DNA of 64,000 nucleotides from Streptococcus oriscaviae (GTDB lineage: Bacteria > Bacillota > Bacilli > Lactobacillales > Streptococcaceae): NCBI RefSeq assembly GCF_018137985.1, contig NZ_CP073084.1, positions 2,133,336-2,197,335 of the forward strand, in the 5' to 3' direction. The number at the start of each line of letters is the position of its first letter. The stretch's first letter is position 1. Of this stretch, positions 1 to 9,069 are shown one piece after another. The notes below the pieces were generated by a model. The model ran no database searches, had not been told where the DNA came from, and saw only the letters and a program-made list of their open reading frames with translations. A program made the position numbers and the translations under genes.

Positions 1-811
1 GACCCGCGGTCTTAAACTGCGCGGTTTCCGTGCAGAAGGAATTCATGGAGATTTGGATCAAGGCAAGCGTCTTCGTGTCTTGCGTGATTTCAAAAGTGAC
101 AACCTAGATGTCCTTGTTGCAACAGACGTTGCGGCGCGTGGATTGGACATTTCGGGAGTTACCCATGTCTACAACTACGACATTCCTCAAGACCCTGAAA
201 GTTATGTTCACCGCATCGGTCGTACCGGCCGCGCTGGACAAACAGGCCAATCCATTACCTTCGTTTCACCAAATGAGATGGGCTATTTAGCCATCATTGA
301 AGATTTGACCAAGAAACGCATGAAAGGGATGAAACCTGCGACAGCTCAAGAAGCCTTTGAAGCTAAGAAAAAAGTTGCCTTGAAAAAGATTGAGCGCGAC
401 TTGGCAGATGAGAGCATTCGTGCTAATTTTGATAAGTTTAAAAAAGACGCGGTTAAATTGGCAGCAGAGTTTAGTCCAGAAGAACTAGCCCTCTACGTTC
501 TCAGCCTGACCGTACAAGATCCAGACAGCTTACCAGAAGTGGAGATTGCGCGCGAAAAACCATTACCATTCAAGTTTGCTCCAGGCCAAGCTAAGGGCAA
601 GGGCGGACGTAGCGGTCGTGACCGTGGTGGCCGTCGCGACGGAGAACGCAATCGTGATCGTAGTGGTCGCCGAGGGGAACGCCCTGACCGCAATCACCGT
701 GACGACAAGTTCAAACGCGATAACCGTCGTCAGGATAGCAAGAAGCCACACAAACGCACTTCCAGTGAAAAGAAGACAGGATTTGTTATCCGTAACAAGG
801 GCGACAAGTAA
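1..811 (+). CDS. cshA: DEAD-box RNA helicase CshA, 3' part (start lies before the window)
   Basis: The frame is open from base 2 and encodes the C-terminal RecA-like helicase domain followed by a long basic tail. Motif V ([12 protein letters not shown]) and motif VI ([11 protein letters not shown]) are intact. The last roughly 70 residues are rich in Arg, Gly, Asp and Lys (RGG-like), typical of CshA-type helicases that bind RNA non-specifically and work in cold adaptation, ribosome assembly and the RNA degradosome. The start is outside the window, so total length and the N-terminal ATPase motifs cannot be judged. It ends at a TAA followed directly by a strong hairpin terminator. The family call is secure; CshA rather than another DEAD-box paralogue rests on the RG-rich tail. 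Confidence 0.93.
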   Translation, partial: TRGLKLRGFRAEGIHGDLDQGKRLRVLRDFKSDNLDVLVATDVAARGLDISGVTHVYNYDIPQDPESYVHRIGRTGRAGQTGQSITFVSPNEMGYLAIIEDLTKKRMKGMKPATAQEAFEAKKKVALKKIERDLADESIRANFDKFKKDAVKLAAEFSPEELALYVLSLTVQDPDSLPEVEIAREKPLPFKFAPGQAKGKGGRSGRDRGGRRDGERNRDRSGRRGERPDRNHRDDKFKRDNRRQDSKKPHKRTSSEKKTGFVIRNKGDK

Positions 812-818
812 AATAGTT

Positions 819-864
819 TTTCAAAAACGCTTCATGATTGAGGCGTTTTTTGCTATACTAAGAT
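819..864 (+). repeat. 46-bp terminator/promoter repeat, copy 1
   Basis: This 46-nt block matches 2284-2329 at 44 of 46 positions. It holds a hairpin ending in a T run and then TATACT, so it can end cshA transcription and start a new transcript. The two copies bracket the truncated DUF1430 gene. Confidence 0.85.
823..851 (+). terminator. Rho-independent terminator of cshA
   Basis: The stem AAAAACGC / GCGTTTTTT closes a 12-nt loop, 12 nt after the cshA stop. The T run serves as the poly-U tail. Confidence 0.85.
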
Positions 865-1124
865 TAAGGAGTAGATGGTCAAAAAAGGGCTGAGAAAGCG
901 CCCTGTTGCAAAAACACAATAATATAATTTAGATCTCAAAAAGCAAGACAGACTCAGCAGATGTAACGAACCATTCTTATCATCTTACAAGGGTGTGGGT
1001 TGAGGCAGTGTGAGTTTGGCGGAAAATAGAAAATCCTATTGTATGAGATACAAAAAATGACAGTGTAGTTAATCTTTTGGTGCAGGAATACTCCTGCCGT
1101 TTTCTGAAAGAAAGAGGCATGTTT
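865..1124. other. Intergenic stretch between cshA and the DUF1430 gene
   Basis: No convincing gene is present. It holds a hairpin AGGGC/GCCCT (886-904), a perfect inverted repeat TTGTAT-GAG-ATACAA (1039-1053) that could be an operator, and a GCAGGA/TCCTGC hairpin (1082-1097). A 15-codon basic open frame (875-922) follows an AAGGAG at 866-871, but with only 3 nt of spacing. Confidence 0.5.
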
Positions 1125-2240
1125 ATGAAGAGAGTATTTGTAGTCTTATCTAATTTACTGACCGGCCTATTTTTTGTATGGATACTGACAATTTGGTCGG
1201 ATACCTATGTGTCTTATTACTATCCCAATGTCGCTGTTTTGAGCTCCTCCCCTGATAGTAGCTTCACAAGAGTTTCAGAAGAATTAACAGAGCTCGCGAC
1301 GGAAACGGACAGTCTGATTGCTATTCAACATCAGGACCCCGGCTCATCAGGAAGCCCTGTCTTTTCATACACACCTTTCGGAAGAGGGGAATTGCCGGAT
1401 GGTTTAACAGAAAAACATCTTGAAGAAGCCGCAAATAGCAGTCTTATAACCAATTACTTTGTCTTTCGTGGAAACGTAGATGTCGAGCACTTGAAAGATA
1501 GGCTCAGCCAAGCAGGCTTGATGAACCTACATGCCTATCGCCCCTCTGGCTTGAACACCTTGGCTAATTTATTTAGTAGCGGATTTCAGCGTATCTGCCT
1601 ATTGATTTTTTTCCTTACTTTTGGCGCCCTTAGTTTAATTAGCCAAATTCGCTCCATGCGAACGGCAGGGATTCGCTTGATCTCGGGTGAAAGTCGCTGG
1701 AAAATCTTTCTCAGACCGCTTCGCCAAGACCTCGTTAATGCTTTGGCAGGTTGTGTCGCAGGGCTTGGCCTGGCACTTATCTTGGGGCAAATGGTCTCCC
1801 TTCCTTTTGTGACCTTCTATCCCCTAGGTCTTGGTTTGCTTGTTTACAACCTGTGCCTCCTTATGATTTCCTTGCTCTTTGCGAGCTTGTTTACAGTCAC
1901 TATTAAAAAAGTCCATTTGATGCAGGTGATCAAGGGTCAAATTCCTGTCAAAGGCATTATCGGTCTGATTTTAGTCGGTCAACTCCTAGCCATCACGATT
2001 GTTGCTACGGGAGCCAATCGAACCCTCATTTATTCTCAGGCTTGGAAGCAGCAGGAACAAGGTCAACATGTTTGGAACAAAGAAAGTGACCTGATTTCCT
2101 TGTCTATGGGCCGCGAAGGAGTAGAACCGAGACAAGACCAGAAGGAAGTAATCAAGAAACAGAAAATCTGGTTTGCCCTTGTTGATCAGGCGGTTTCAGA
2201 GCAAAAGGCATTTTTATCCCAACACAACATAGAAGGCTGA
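1125..2240 (+). CDS. Bacteriocin-associated integral membrane protein (DUF1430 family), C-terminally truncated
   Basis: The 371-residue product starts with a membrane segment, then an extracellular-looking region (about residues 35-165), then three closely packed membrane helices (about 175-285) and another at about 300-320. This matches the N-terminal half of the DUF1430 / bacteriocin-associated integral membrane proteins, FtsX-like permease proteins normally of about 650-700 residues next to a bacteriocin ABC ATPase. The C-terminal permease half is missing and no ATPase or bacteriocin gene is nearby, so it is probably a non-functional remnant. The ATG at 1125 was chosen because AAGAGG lies 7 nt upstream; an upstream ATG at 1119 is too close. 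The frame stops 43 nt before copy 2 of the 46-bp repeat. Confidence 0.7.
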   Translation: MKRVFVVLSNLLTGLFFVWILTIWSDTYVSYYYPNVAVLSSSPDSSFTRVSEELTELATETDSLIAIQHQDPGSSGSPVFSYTPFGRGELPDGLTEKHLEEAANSSLITNYFVFRGNVDVEHLKDRLSQAGLMNLHAYRPSGLNTLANLFSSGFQRICLLIFFLTFGALSLISQIRSMRTAGIRLISGESRWKIFLRPLRQDLVNALAGCVAGLGLALILGQMVSLPFVTFYPLGLGLLVYNLCLLMISLLFASLFTVTIKKVHLMQVIKGQIPVKGIIGLILVGQLLAITIVATGANRTLIYSQAWKQQEQGQHVWNKESDLISLSMGREGVEPRQDQKEVIKKQKIWFALVDQAVSEQKAFLSQHNIEG

Positions 2241-2283
2241 CCGTTTTCCTGATTGATTCTTTTCAGGGGATCGGCAGGCTTCG

Positions 2284-2329
2284 TTTCAAAAACGCTTCAT
2301 GATTGGGGCGTTTTTTGTTATACTAAGAT
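2284..2329 (+). repeat. 46-bp terminator/promoter repeat, copy 2
   Basis: Near-identical to 819-864. The hairpin (2288-2316) ends anything transcribed through the truncated membrane gene. The TATACT at 2319-2324 is 33 nt before the GNAT start and is probably its -10 box. Confidence 0.8.
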
Positions 2330-2357
2330 AAGAATAGTTGCAAAGAAGGGGAAGAAA

Positions 2358-2777
2358 ATGATTCACTACAAAGACAATCCTCAACTAGATTTGCAATCTG
2401 TCCTAGACCTCTATGCTTCCGTGGGATGGGCGAACTATACCTCTCGGCCAGAGATGTTAGAGCAGGCTATTGCCAATACCTTGTTGGTTCTTGCCGCTTT
2501 TGATGGTGACCGTTTAGTCGGCTTATTGCGTGCGGTTGGTGATGGGCATTCGATTGTATTTATTCAGGATATTTTAGTCCTACCAGCCTATCAACGCAGT
2601 GGCATTGGTCGAACTCTCCTGGAGCAAGCCCTCTCTCATTTTCCGGATGTATATCAACTTCATCTTCTAACCTACGATGATGAAAAAACGAGGTCTTTCT
2701 ACGAAGACCTTGGTTTCACAGCTGTTGGTGATTTGAACTGTGTTGCCTATACTTATCTGCGAAAAGTATCCGAATGA
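2358..2777 (+). CDS. GNAT family N-acetyltransferase
   Basis: This 139-residue protein has the single-domain GNAT fold. Motif A is visible as ILVLPAYQRSGIGRTLLEQA, with the Q-R-S-G-I-G acetyl-CoA pyrophosphate loop at about residues 85-90. A late FYEDLGF motif, common in GNATs, follows at about residues 115-121. It would move an acetyl group from acetyl-CoA to an amine; the substrate cannot be told. The ATG at 2358 follows AGGGGAAG with good spacing, while the longer upstream frame runs through the terminator repeat and is not coding. It appears to be transcribed from the TATACT in the 46-bp repeat and stands alone. Confidence 0.85.
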   Translation: MIHYKDNPQLDLQSVLDLYASVGWANYTSRPEMLEQAIANTLLVLAAFDGDRLVGLLRAVGDGHSIVFIQDILVLPAYQRSGIGRTLLEQALSHFPDVYQLHLLTYDDEKTRSFYEDLGFTAVGDLNCVAYTYLRKVSE

Positions 2778-2786
2778 GCAAATGAG

Positions 2787-2814
2787 TTGAGAAATCAGAA
2801 GCAAGTAGTATAAT
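2787..2814 (+). promoter_or_regulatory. Promoter of the azoreductase gene
   Basis: TTGAGA (2787-2792), 16-bp spacer, TATAAT (2809-2814), 36 nt before the start codon. Confidence 0.6.
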
Positions 2815-2850
2815 AAACAAAACGCTAATTAGTGATAAAAGGAGATGCCC

Positions 2851-3462
2851 ATGGCCCAAGTTTTAATTGTGAAAGCTCATCCCTTGGACGAAAGTCAATC
2901 CTATTCCCTTCGTGCCTTGAAGCAATTTGTCCAAGCCTACCAAGAAGCTCATCCAAATGATTCTCTGACCTATATAGATGTCTATGACCCTCAGCTACCG
3001 GTTTTAGACAAGGCTCTCTTAGAAGCTCAAAAATCAGCTAAAAAAGGGTTGCCTTTGAGTCAGCAAGAAAGGGAACTGTTAACCCGTTTTGATGCCTATA
3101 CACAGCAATTTTTGGACGCGGACAAGATCGTCATTGCCAATCCCCTGTGGAATTTGCAGGTTCCCAGCCATTTAGTTGCCTGGATCAATAGCATTGCAGT
3201 CGTTGGCAAGACCTTTACCTATACCAAAGACGGCCCTGTCGGCCTAGCAAAAGAGAAGAAATTACTTCACATCCAAGCCAATGGTGGAGTCTACAATGGA
3301 GCTGACCCAGCCTCTAACTATATCCGCTCCGTCTTTGCCTTTTTAGGCTTAACCGACATCCAATCTGTCTATATCGAAGGTCATGCCTACGCCCCACAAG
3401 AAGCAGAAGCCATCCTGCAAGCTGCCGTAGAAGAACTGACCAATCTAGCTCAAACATTTTAA
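2851..3462 (+). CDS. FMN-dependent NADH-azoreductase / NAD(P)H dehydrogenase (flavodoxin fold)
   Basis: The 203-residue product has the flavodoxin-like fold of the AzoR family: an N-terminal beta strand and phosphate loop (LIVKAHPLDESQS) and the FMN-contacting segment NPLWNLQVPSHLVAWIN near residues 97-113. These enzymes use NAD(P)H and FMN to reduce quinones and azo compounds in the cytoplasm, usually as part of electrophile or redox defence. Two ATGs are present; GGAG touches the first (2845) but sits 6 nt before the second (2851), which is preferred. It is monocistronic, with its own promoter and a strong bidirectional terminator downstream. Confidence 0.85.
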   Translation: MAQVLIVKAHPLDESQSYSLRALKQFVQAYQEAHPNDSLTYIDVYDPQLPVLDKALLEAQKSAKKGLPLSQQERELLTRFDAYTQQFLDADKIVIANPLWNLQVPSHLVAWINSIAVVGKTFTYTKDGPVGLAKEKKLLHIQANGGVYNGADPASNYIRSVFAFLGLTDIQSVYIEGHAYAPQEAEAILQAAVEELTNLAQTF

Positions 3463-3469
3463 AAATCTA

Positions 3470-3568
3470 CAAATAAGGCCTTACAAGGGAGCTGTCAAGA
3501 CAATCCGTGATGACGACCAACTCCATCGACAAATTGAAAAAATAAAAAGCTCTGAACCATATTCTTAG
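3470..3568 (+). pseudogene. Possible 3' gene remnant (about 32 codons)
   Basis: Between the azoreductase and the terminator a frame reads PYKGAVKTIRDDDQLHRQIE and continues to a TAG at 3566-3568. The composition is protein-like, but it has no start codon or ribosome binding site. It looks like the tail of a deleted gene whose terminator was kept. I cannot name the parent family. Confidence 0.3.
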
Positions 3569-3590
3569 GAAGCTTGGTTCAGAGCTTTTT
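3544..3590. terminator. Bidirectional terminator between azoreductase and lysS
   Basis: A long inverted repeat (AAAAAGCTCTGAACC / GGTTCAGAGCTTTTT) has A and T runs on both sides, so it can end the plus-strand azoreductase transcript and the minus-strand lysS transcript. Confidence 0.85.
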
Positions 3591-3632
3591 GTGTTGGGAG
3601 GTGTCACCAACTCTTTGGTGATGTTTAGAATG

Positions 3633-5171
<1,539 letters not shown>

Positions 5172-5205
5172 AGGTGAAAAATCAGCAAGAATATGTATTC
5201 TAGGC

Positions 5206-5238
5206 AAAAAACTGAGACAGCTAAGCCTATCTCAGTTT
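5206..5238 (-). terminator. Terminator of the DUF368-ybaK-phosphatase operon
   Basis: On the minus strand AAACTGAGATAGG pairs with a downstream CTGTCTCAGTTT and runs into T6, just after the phosphatase stop codon. Confidence 0.8.
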
Positions 5239-5241
5239 ATC

Positions 5242-5889
5242 TTAACTAGCTGCAACGGCTGCGGCTTCTGTCAATTTGTAGCTGGTATCGTTCCAGATGA
5301 GTTCTGTAAAATGTTCAAAATCCTGAGTTTCTAGAACCGTAATAGAAGCATTATCTAGTCCACCTCTATGACGCAGTTGCGCAGGTTCAAAACCAAGTAG
5401 GCTACGGATAGAAGCGGTCAGGATAGCGCCGTGACTAACAATCAAGACGGTTTCTGCTTGGCTATCCTTAAGGTCTTTGACAAACTGAATGATGCGCTGG
5501 GTTGCTTGGTAAACAGTCTCGGCTTCAAACATACTGCTGTTGAACTGGGCCAAGTTGGTCTTGAGCGCAGTATATTGCTGCGGATAAATATCCTGCATCA
5601 GACGAATCTTTGTTCCTTCCAGGCGACCGAAATCCCATTCCCGAAGCTGGGGAGTGGTCTCAACGATTTTTGAGTGATGGTTGGCTTGATGGATTAGCTC
5701 CGCGGTGATGTGAGCGCGCTTCAAATCGCTGGAAAAGATGCGGTCAAAAGGCACATCTGCTAAATGTTCTCCCAAGAGCTGAATATCCTCAAAGGCTTCT
5801 GGCAAGAGGGCTGAATCACCGCGTTGGCCTTGAAAACGTCCTTCCAAGTTCCATTCTGTTTTTCCATGTCGTACAAAATAAATTTTCAA
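5242..5889 (-). CDS. Histidine phosphatase family protein (phosphoglycerate mutase-like)
   Basis: This 215-residue cytoplasmic phosphatase has the catalytic motif RHGKTEWN at residues 7-14, where His8 would be the phospho-acceptor. The second catalytic His is in VSHGAIL near residue 152. The family is broad (phosphoglycerate mutases, sugar and nucleotide phosphatases), so the substrate is unknown. The start is a TTG at 5887-5889, because the conserved MKIYFVRHG begins exactly there. That TTG overlaps the TGA of ybaK (TTGA), so the two are translationally coupled. Last gene of the DUF368-ybaK operon. Confidence 0.88.
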   Translation of the reverse strand: MKIYFVRHGKTEWNLEGRFQGQRGDSALLPEAFEDIQLLGEHLADVPFDRIFSSDLKRAHITAELIHQANHHSKIVETTPQLREWDFGRLEGTKIRLMQDIYPQQYTALKTNLAQFNSSMFEAETVYQATQRIIQFVKDLKDSQAETVLIVSHGAILTASIRSLLGFEPAQLRHRGGLDNASITVLETQDFEHFTELIWNDTSYKLTEAAAVAAS

Positions 5890-6374
5890 TGTTTTTCTTC
5901 TCCTTCACTAATACTGGCAATATTTGCTCCTACAAAGTCCACTAGGGTCTGGCTATCAATCCGGATGGAGCGCCCGATTTCGCCAGCAGAAACAATCATG
6001 CTTCCCGCCTCCAGAGCAGACTGGTCGATAAAGATAGGAAATTTATGTTTCTGCCGGATGCCGACAGGGTTGTTGGCCCCGTGGATATATCCGGTCGTTT
6101 TTTCCAAGTCTTTCTGGGGAATCATACTAACCTTTTTGTTGCCAGATACCTTGGCTAATTTCTTTTCAGACAGATGCTGGGTGATGGGCAGGATCCCAAT
6201 CAAGGGCCCAGTCTTGTCGCCTGTCAGGGCTAGGGTTTTGTAAATATCTTTTGGTTGGATTCCGTCAGGCAGCTGACCATCCAGGGCATTTAAAACAAGG
6301 CTATCGTGGGGAATGTTAGCCTTGTCTAAAATTTGGTCTACTAGGGTTTTCTTTAATTTGGCTTTTTTACTCAT
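5886..6374 (-). CDS. ybaK: Cys-tRNA(Pro) deacylase, YbaK/EbsC family
   Basis: The 162-residue product is a typical length for YbaK/EbsC aminoacyl-tRNA editing proteins. These hydrolyse mischarged Cys-tRNA(Pro) and related species in trans, protecting against errors of prolyl-tRNA synthetase. Recognisable features are the N-terminal lysine-rich helix (MSKKAKLKKTLVDQILDKAN) and the central TGYIHGANNPVGIRQKH segment that lines the editing pocket. The start ATG overlaps the stop of the DUF368 gene (ATGA), and its own stop overlaps the next gene's TTG, so the three genes form a tight operon. Confidence 0.9.
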   Translation of the reverse strand: MSKKAKLKKTLVDQILDKANIPHDSLVLNALDGQLPDGIQPKDIYKTLALTGDKTGPLIGILPITQHLSEKKLAKVSGNKKVSMIPQKDLEKTTGYIHGANNPVGIRQKHKFPIFIDQSALEAGSMIVSAGEIGRSIRIDSQTLVDFVGANIASISEGEEKH

Positions 6375-7213
6375 TTGTATTTTTCTTCTAGTTTACTCAT
6401 CCAGAGTCCCAGCCAGATGCCTAGAATAAAGAGGACTAGGGCTGAAATCCAAGTTAGCACACCCGCCCCAGCATAGGAAATGGCTTCTTTATTTCCGGCT
6501 TGTGGCACCAATATTAGGATGGTACTGGAAAGGACGATGCCGATGATAAAATGATAGACTCGGGAATGGTAGTTTTTAAGGGCGAAGTCCATCGCTTTTG
6601 AGAAGGCGACCATAGCTAAGACGCCACCGATTGCAATAGGTAAAAAGGTACCAAACAAGTCTAGCGATTTGAAGCCATTGAGCATTGGAGTGTAAATCCC
6701 CAAAATCAAGAGCAGGTTGGATGGGCTGAGACCAGGAACCAAGATACCCAAAGCGATAAGAGCACCTGCTAAGACAAAACTAGCAAATCCAGCCGGTAAT
6801 GTGCCAACCAAGTCATTCAGGAAGTAGAGCAAGAGGCCAGAGATGATAAAGGTTCCGATTAACCAAGCCCAGTCAAGGCTGTCGCGCTTGCTCTTTTGGG
6901 TAGATTCCTTCAGCAAACTTGGTACGGTTCCGATGATAGCTCCTGCAAAGCCCCAGAGGACAGGAACCTGATAGTGTGCCAACAGGTACTCAACAGGATA
7001 AGAGAAAAGGGCAATCCCCAGAATGCCACCAATACCGACAGGCACGAAGAAGAGCAGGTTTTCCTTGAAATCTTTGCGGATATTGGCCAAAAAACCAATC
7101 AGCCGCTCATAAATACCGAGGATGGCAGCAAGCACACCACCGGAAACACCGGGCAGGATAAAGCCCAATGCGATAATCATTCCTTTAATCAATCTTGCAA
7201 TCCAAGAAGTCAT
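6371..7213 (-). CDS. DUF368 family membrane protein, probable undecaprenyl-phosphate translocase (PopT-type)
   Basis: The 280-residue polytopic membrane protein has about eight hydrophobic helices. Two related glycine-rich segments near the start of each half (GFILPGVSGGVLAAILGIYE and ILVPGLSPSNLLLILGIYTP) suggest an inverted or tandem internal repeat. DUF368 proteins (PopT) have been reported to return undecaprenyl phosphate across the membrane for reuse in wall and capsule synthesis; this is family knowledge, not visible here. The ATG at 7213 was chosen because GGAGG lies 6 nt upstream. An extended -10 (TGCTATAAT on the minus strand, 7247-7255) precedes it. First gene of a three-gene overlapping operon. 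Confidence 0.85.
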   Translation of the reverse strand: MTSWIARLIKGMIIALGFILPGVSGGVLAAILGIYERLIGFLANIRKDFKENLLFFVPVGIGGILGIALFSYPVEYLLAHYQVPVLWGFAGAIIGTVPSLLKESTQKSKRDSLDWAWLIGTFIISGLLLYFLNDLVGTLPAGFASFVLAGALIALGILVPGLSPSNLLLILGIYTPMLNGFKSLDLFGTFLPIAIGGVLAMVAFSKAMDFALKNYHSRVYHFIIGIVLSSTILILVPQAGNKEAISYAGAGVLTWISALVLFILGIWLGLWMSKLEEKYK

Positions 7214-7246
7214 TTGATTCCTCCAATCAATCATTACAACGTTCCT

Positions 7247-7255
7247 ATTATAGCA
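7247..7255 (-). promoter_or_regulatory. Extended -10 promoter of the DUF368 operon
   Basis: On the minus strand TGC-TATAAT ends 33 nt before the DUF368 start. No good -35 is present, as expected for an extended -10. Confidence 0.6.
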
Positions 7256-7315
7256 CATTTGCAGCAGACTGGCAGATTTAATGAATTCTTTTTGCTTTCT
7301 CAAAAAGAAATAAAG

Positions 7316-7336
7316 AAAAACGCTGTTCACACAGCG
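7316..7336 (-). terminator. Terminator of thiT
   Basis: On the minus strand CGCTGT-GTGA-ACAGCG is followed by TTTTTC, 10 nt past the thiT stop. Confidence 0.8.
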
Positions 7337-7345
7337 CAGATAGGG

Positions 7346-7909
7346 TTAGCCTTTGTTATAAGTTGGCTTGAAAAATCCTGGTTGGGCTTTGAGTAAAACA
7401 ATTAGCACCGCAATTGCAATAAGGGTGGCTGGCAGGATGTAGCTGATATTGTATTGGAAAGAGTAAAGCCAAACAGGCACTCCTTCTGGGGCATAATCTC
7501 CGTAGAAGATGACCCCTGCAAGGAAATTGCCTATAAAGCGCATGCTTCCACCCAAAGTAGCAGCCAGGCCGATTATAAGCGCCTGTTGAGAGAAGTTGCT
7601 CTTTTTGCCTAATTGACCAGCCAGGCAACCAGCGAGACCGATGCCTGCATAGGAGAGAACATAGTCTAGGAAGACCTGAAAAACATTGAGGAAATAACCG
7701 CCATAAAAGAGCTGGATGATACCGACAATAGCTCCAGACAGGATCCCCATTGATAGTCCGTGGCGCAGAGCCAAAAGAAGAATAGGCAGCATTACCAGAG
7801 AAACAGAGCCGCCCTGAGGCATGGTAAACAGTGGCAGTTTATCAAATACCAAAGCAATGGCAGAAAAAATAGCCAGTTCCGTTAGGACACGCAATTTGTT
7901 TTGAGACAT
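7346..7909 (-). CDS. thiT: Energy-coupled thiamine transporter ThiT (ECF S-component)
   Basis: The 187-residue integral membrane protein has six hydrophobic segments and the ThiT signature regions: LTELAIFSAIALVFDKLPLF at the N terminus, the loop LFTMPQGGSVSLVMLPI, and GGYFLNVFQVFLDYVLSYAG, which carries residues used in thiamine binding. It captures thiamine and works with the shared ECF ATPases (EcfA1/A2) and EcfT, which are not in this window. Regulation is visible: a TPP riboswitch lies in the leader, and a hairpin covers the ribosome binding site. The start follows AAGGAG by 7 nt. Monocistronic. Confidence 0.95.
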   Translation of the reverse strand: MSQNKLRVLTELAIFSAIALVFDKLPLFTMPQGGSVSLVMLPILLLALRHGLSMGILSGAIVGIIQLFYGGYFLNVFQVFLDYVLSYAGIGLAGCLAGQLGKKSNFSQQALIIGLAATLGGSMRFIGNFLAGVIFYGDYAPEGVPVWLYSFQYNISYILPATLIAIAVLIVLLKAQPGFFKPTYNKG

Positions 7910-7916
7910 AAAAAAA

Positions 7917-7940
7917 CTCCTTTTCTGTACGACAGAGGAG
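7917..7940 (-). promoter_or_regulatory. Shine-Dalgarno-sequestering hairpin in the thiT leader
   Basis: On the minus strand CTCC-TCTGT pairs with ACAGA and, after a short bulge, GGAG. The GGAG is the thiT ribosome binding site, so folding would block initiation. No U-rich terminator follows, pointing to translational control by the upstream TPP aptamer. Confidence 0.65.
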
Positions 7941-7984
7941 CTCGAATGGTTTATAATGACTGGTTTCTAAGAAAGAAACCACCT

Positions 7985-8066
7985 ATAAAGCACAATTCCT
8001 ACGCTAGTTTTAACTAGATCAGGTTCGAGGATTTCGCCAAAAGCGATCTCAGCCGAAGCACTCCTT
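7985..8066 (-). promoter_or_regulatory. TPP riboswitch (THI element)
   Basis: On the minus strand the conserved thi-box pieces occur in order: GGAGTGC, the GGCTGAGAT core of the pyrimidine-binding arm, then GAACCTGATCTAGTT and the ACTAGCGTAGGAA arm. This is the standard TPP aptamer order, placed in the leader of a thiamine transporter. Confidence 0.93.
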
Positions 8067-8086
8067 TGTGATATGTTAGTGATGTT

Positions 8087-8115
8087 AGTATACCCTATTA
8101 TTACGGGCTTGTAAA
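8087..8115 (-). promoter_or_regulatory. Promoter of thiT
   Basis: On the minus strand TTTACA (8110-8115), 17-bp spacer, TATACT (8087-8092). The -35 lies within the last codons of the upstream GH25 gene, and transcription would start just before the TPP aptamer. Confidence 0.75.
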
Positions 8116-8940
8116 TAGTTCTTGATAAACTTCATTGGGATCTTTGAGGGTTGTGATGATATTTAGATCCAGATGATGGGGAAAGCCATTCACATACCCT
8201 CTGGAAGTGTATTGGTGTAGGTCATAGTCTAAATCGGTGCTTGGCGCAGCATTATAGTAGCCAGAGTCCGTCCCATAGGTTGGAATCCAGATGGCATCAA
8301 ATCGCTTGGTTGAAATACTATGGTCTTCCATAAAATAGGTTCCAATATAAATACCTACCTTACGGGCACCCAGTTTTTTCAATTCCTTGCGAAAGGCCTC
8401 AACACCAGCATCCATATCTTCCATTGTCTTTTCCTCTACATCCAGCCAGTAAAAGGTTGGGTTGTAAGGAGAAGCAGCCTTGTAGAAACTTTGGGCTTCT
8501 TTTTTCATCGATTCGATGCTATCCCCAGTAACATAAGCATAGACAGCTACCGGAATCCCCCTAGCCTGAAATTCTTCAATGTGGGTCTTGTAAGACTTGT
8601 CCAAACCATTTTCGTCAGAAGCAGTATTATCGTTGGTTGTATGCGAACCGCTTTGAATGCGAACAATGACGCCAGAGATATTCGATGAAAGGACATCGTA
8701 GTCAATTTCAGCAGGACGTTGCCATGCTGAAAGGTCGATAATCGGCTTCATGTCTAAGGAATTTTCAATATAGTAGGTTGAACTGGCGGTGGTTGTAGCC
8801 GTACCAGACGGACTTGTTTCCTGCCCTAGGTCAACCGATTGCTGAGTTGTATCTTGTCCCAGACCCTTCGTATAAAGAAGAAGACTAATAAATGATAGGA
8901 AAAAGATAACAACAAAAATAGGTTTTATTTTCTTTCTCAT
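8101..8940 (-). CDS. GH25 family glycosidase, membrane-anchored lysozyme-like protein
   Basis: The 279-residue product has an N-terminal basic stretch and one membrane helix (about residues 5-25), a Ser/Thr/Gln-rich linker, then a GH25 muramidase domain from about residue 55. The first catalytic-site strand is PIIDLSAWQ, and the DxE motif is seen in YWLDVEEKTMEDM. GH25 enzymes cut the MurNAc-GlcNAc bond of peptidoglycan. This one would sit outside the cell on its N-terminal anchor, with a role in wall remodelling. The ATG at 8940 is chosen because the -10 box (TAGAAT on the minus strand) covers the alternative ATG at 8949. The ATG lies only 7 nt after that -10, so the mRNA may be leaderless. 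Confidence 0.88.
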   Translation of the reverse strand: MRKKIKPIFVVIFFLSFISLLLYTKGLGQDTTQQSVDLGQETSPSGTATTTASSTYYIENSLDMKPIIDLSAWQRPAEIDYDVLSSNISGVIVRIQSGSHTTNDNTASDENGLDKSYKTHIEEFQARGIPVAVYAYVTGDSIESMKKEAQSFYKAASPYNPTFYWLDVEEKTMEDMDAGVEAFRKELKKLGARKVGIYIGTYFMEDHSISTKRFDAIWIPTYGTDSGYYNAAPSTDLDYDLHQYTSRGYVNGFPHHLDLNIITTLKDPNEVYQELFTSP

Positions 8941-8947
8941 CGTTCCC

Positions 8948-8976
8948 ATTCTACCGTAAATAAACGAAAAAATCAA
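8948..8976 (-). promoter_or_regulatory. Promoter of the GH25 gene, immediately upstream of its ATG
   Basis: On the minus strand TTGATT (8971-8976), 17-bp spacer, TAGAAT (8948-8953), then 7 nt to the ATG. A transcript would begin at or beside the start codon. Confidence 0.65.
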
Positions 8977-9069
8977 AAATAAGCGTCTAAAAAGAATAGC
9001 GCTTTCTTGACAGGTTTATGAGAATAGGATAGTCTTATACTAGAATAATGTGTGGAAAGTGAGTGCCAG

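Noticed and set aside
9007..9041. TTGACA and TATACT upstream of the ECF S-component as a promoter
   Set aside because: The spacer is 23 bp, too long for a standard promoter, so it is not listed as a feature. TATACT alone may still act.
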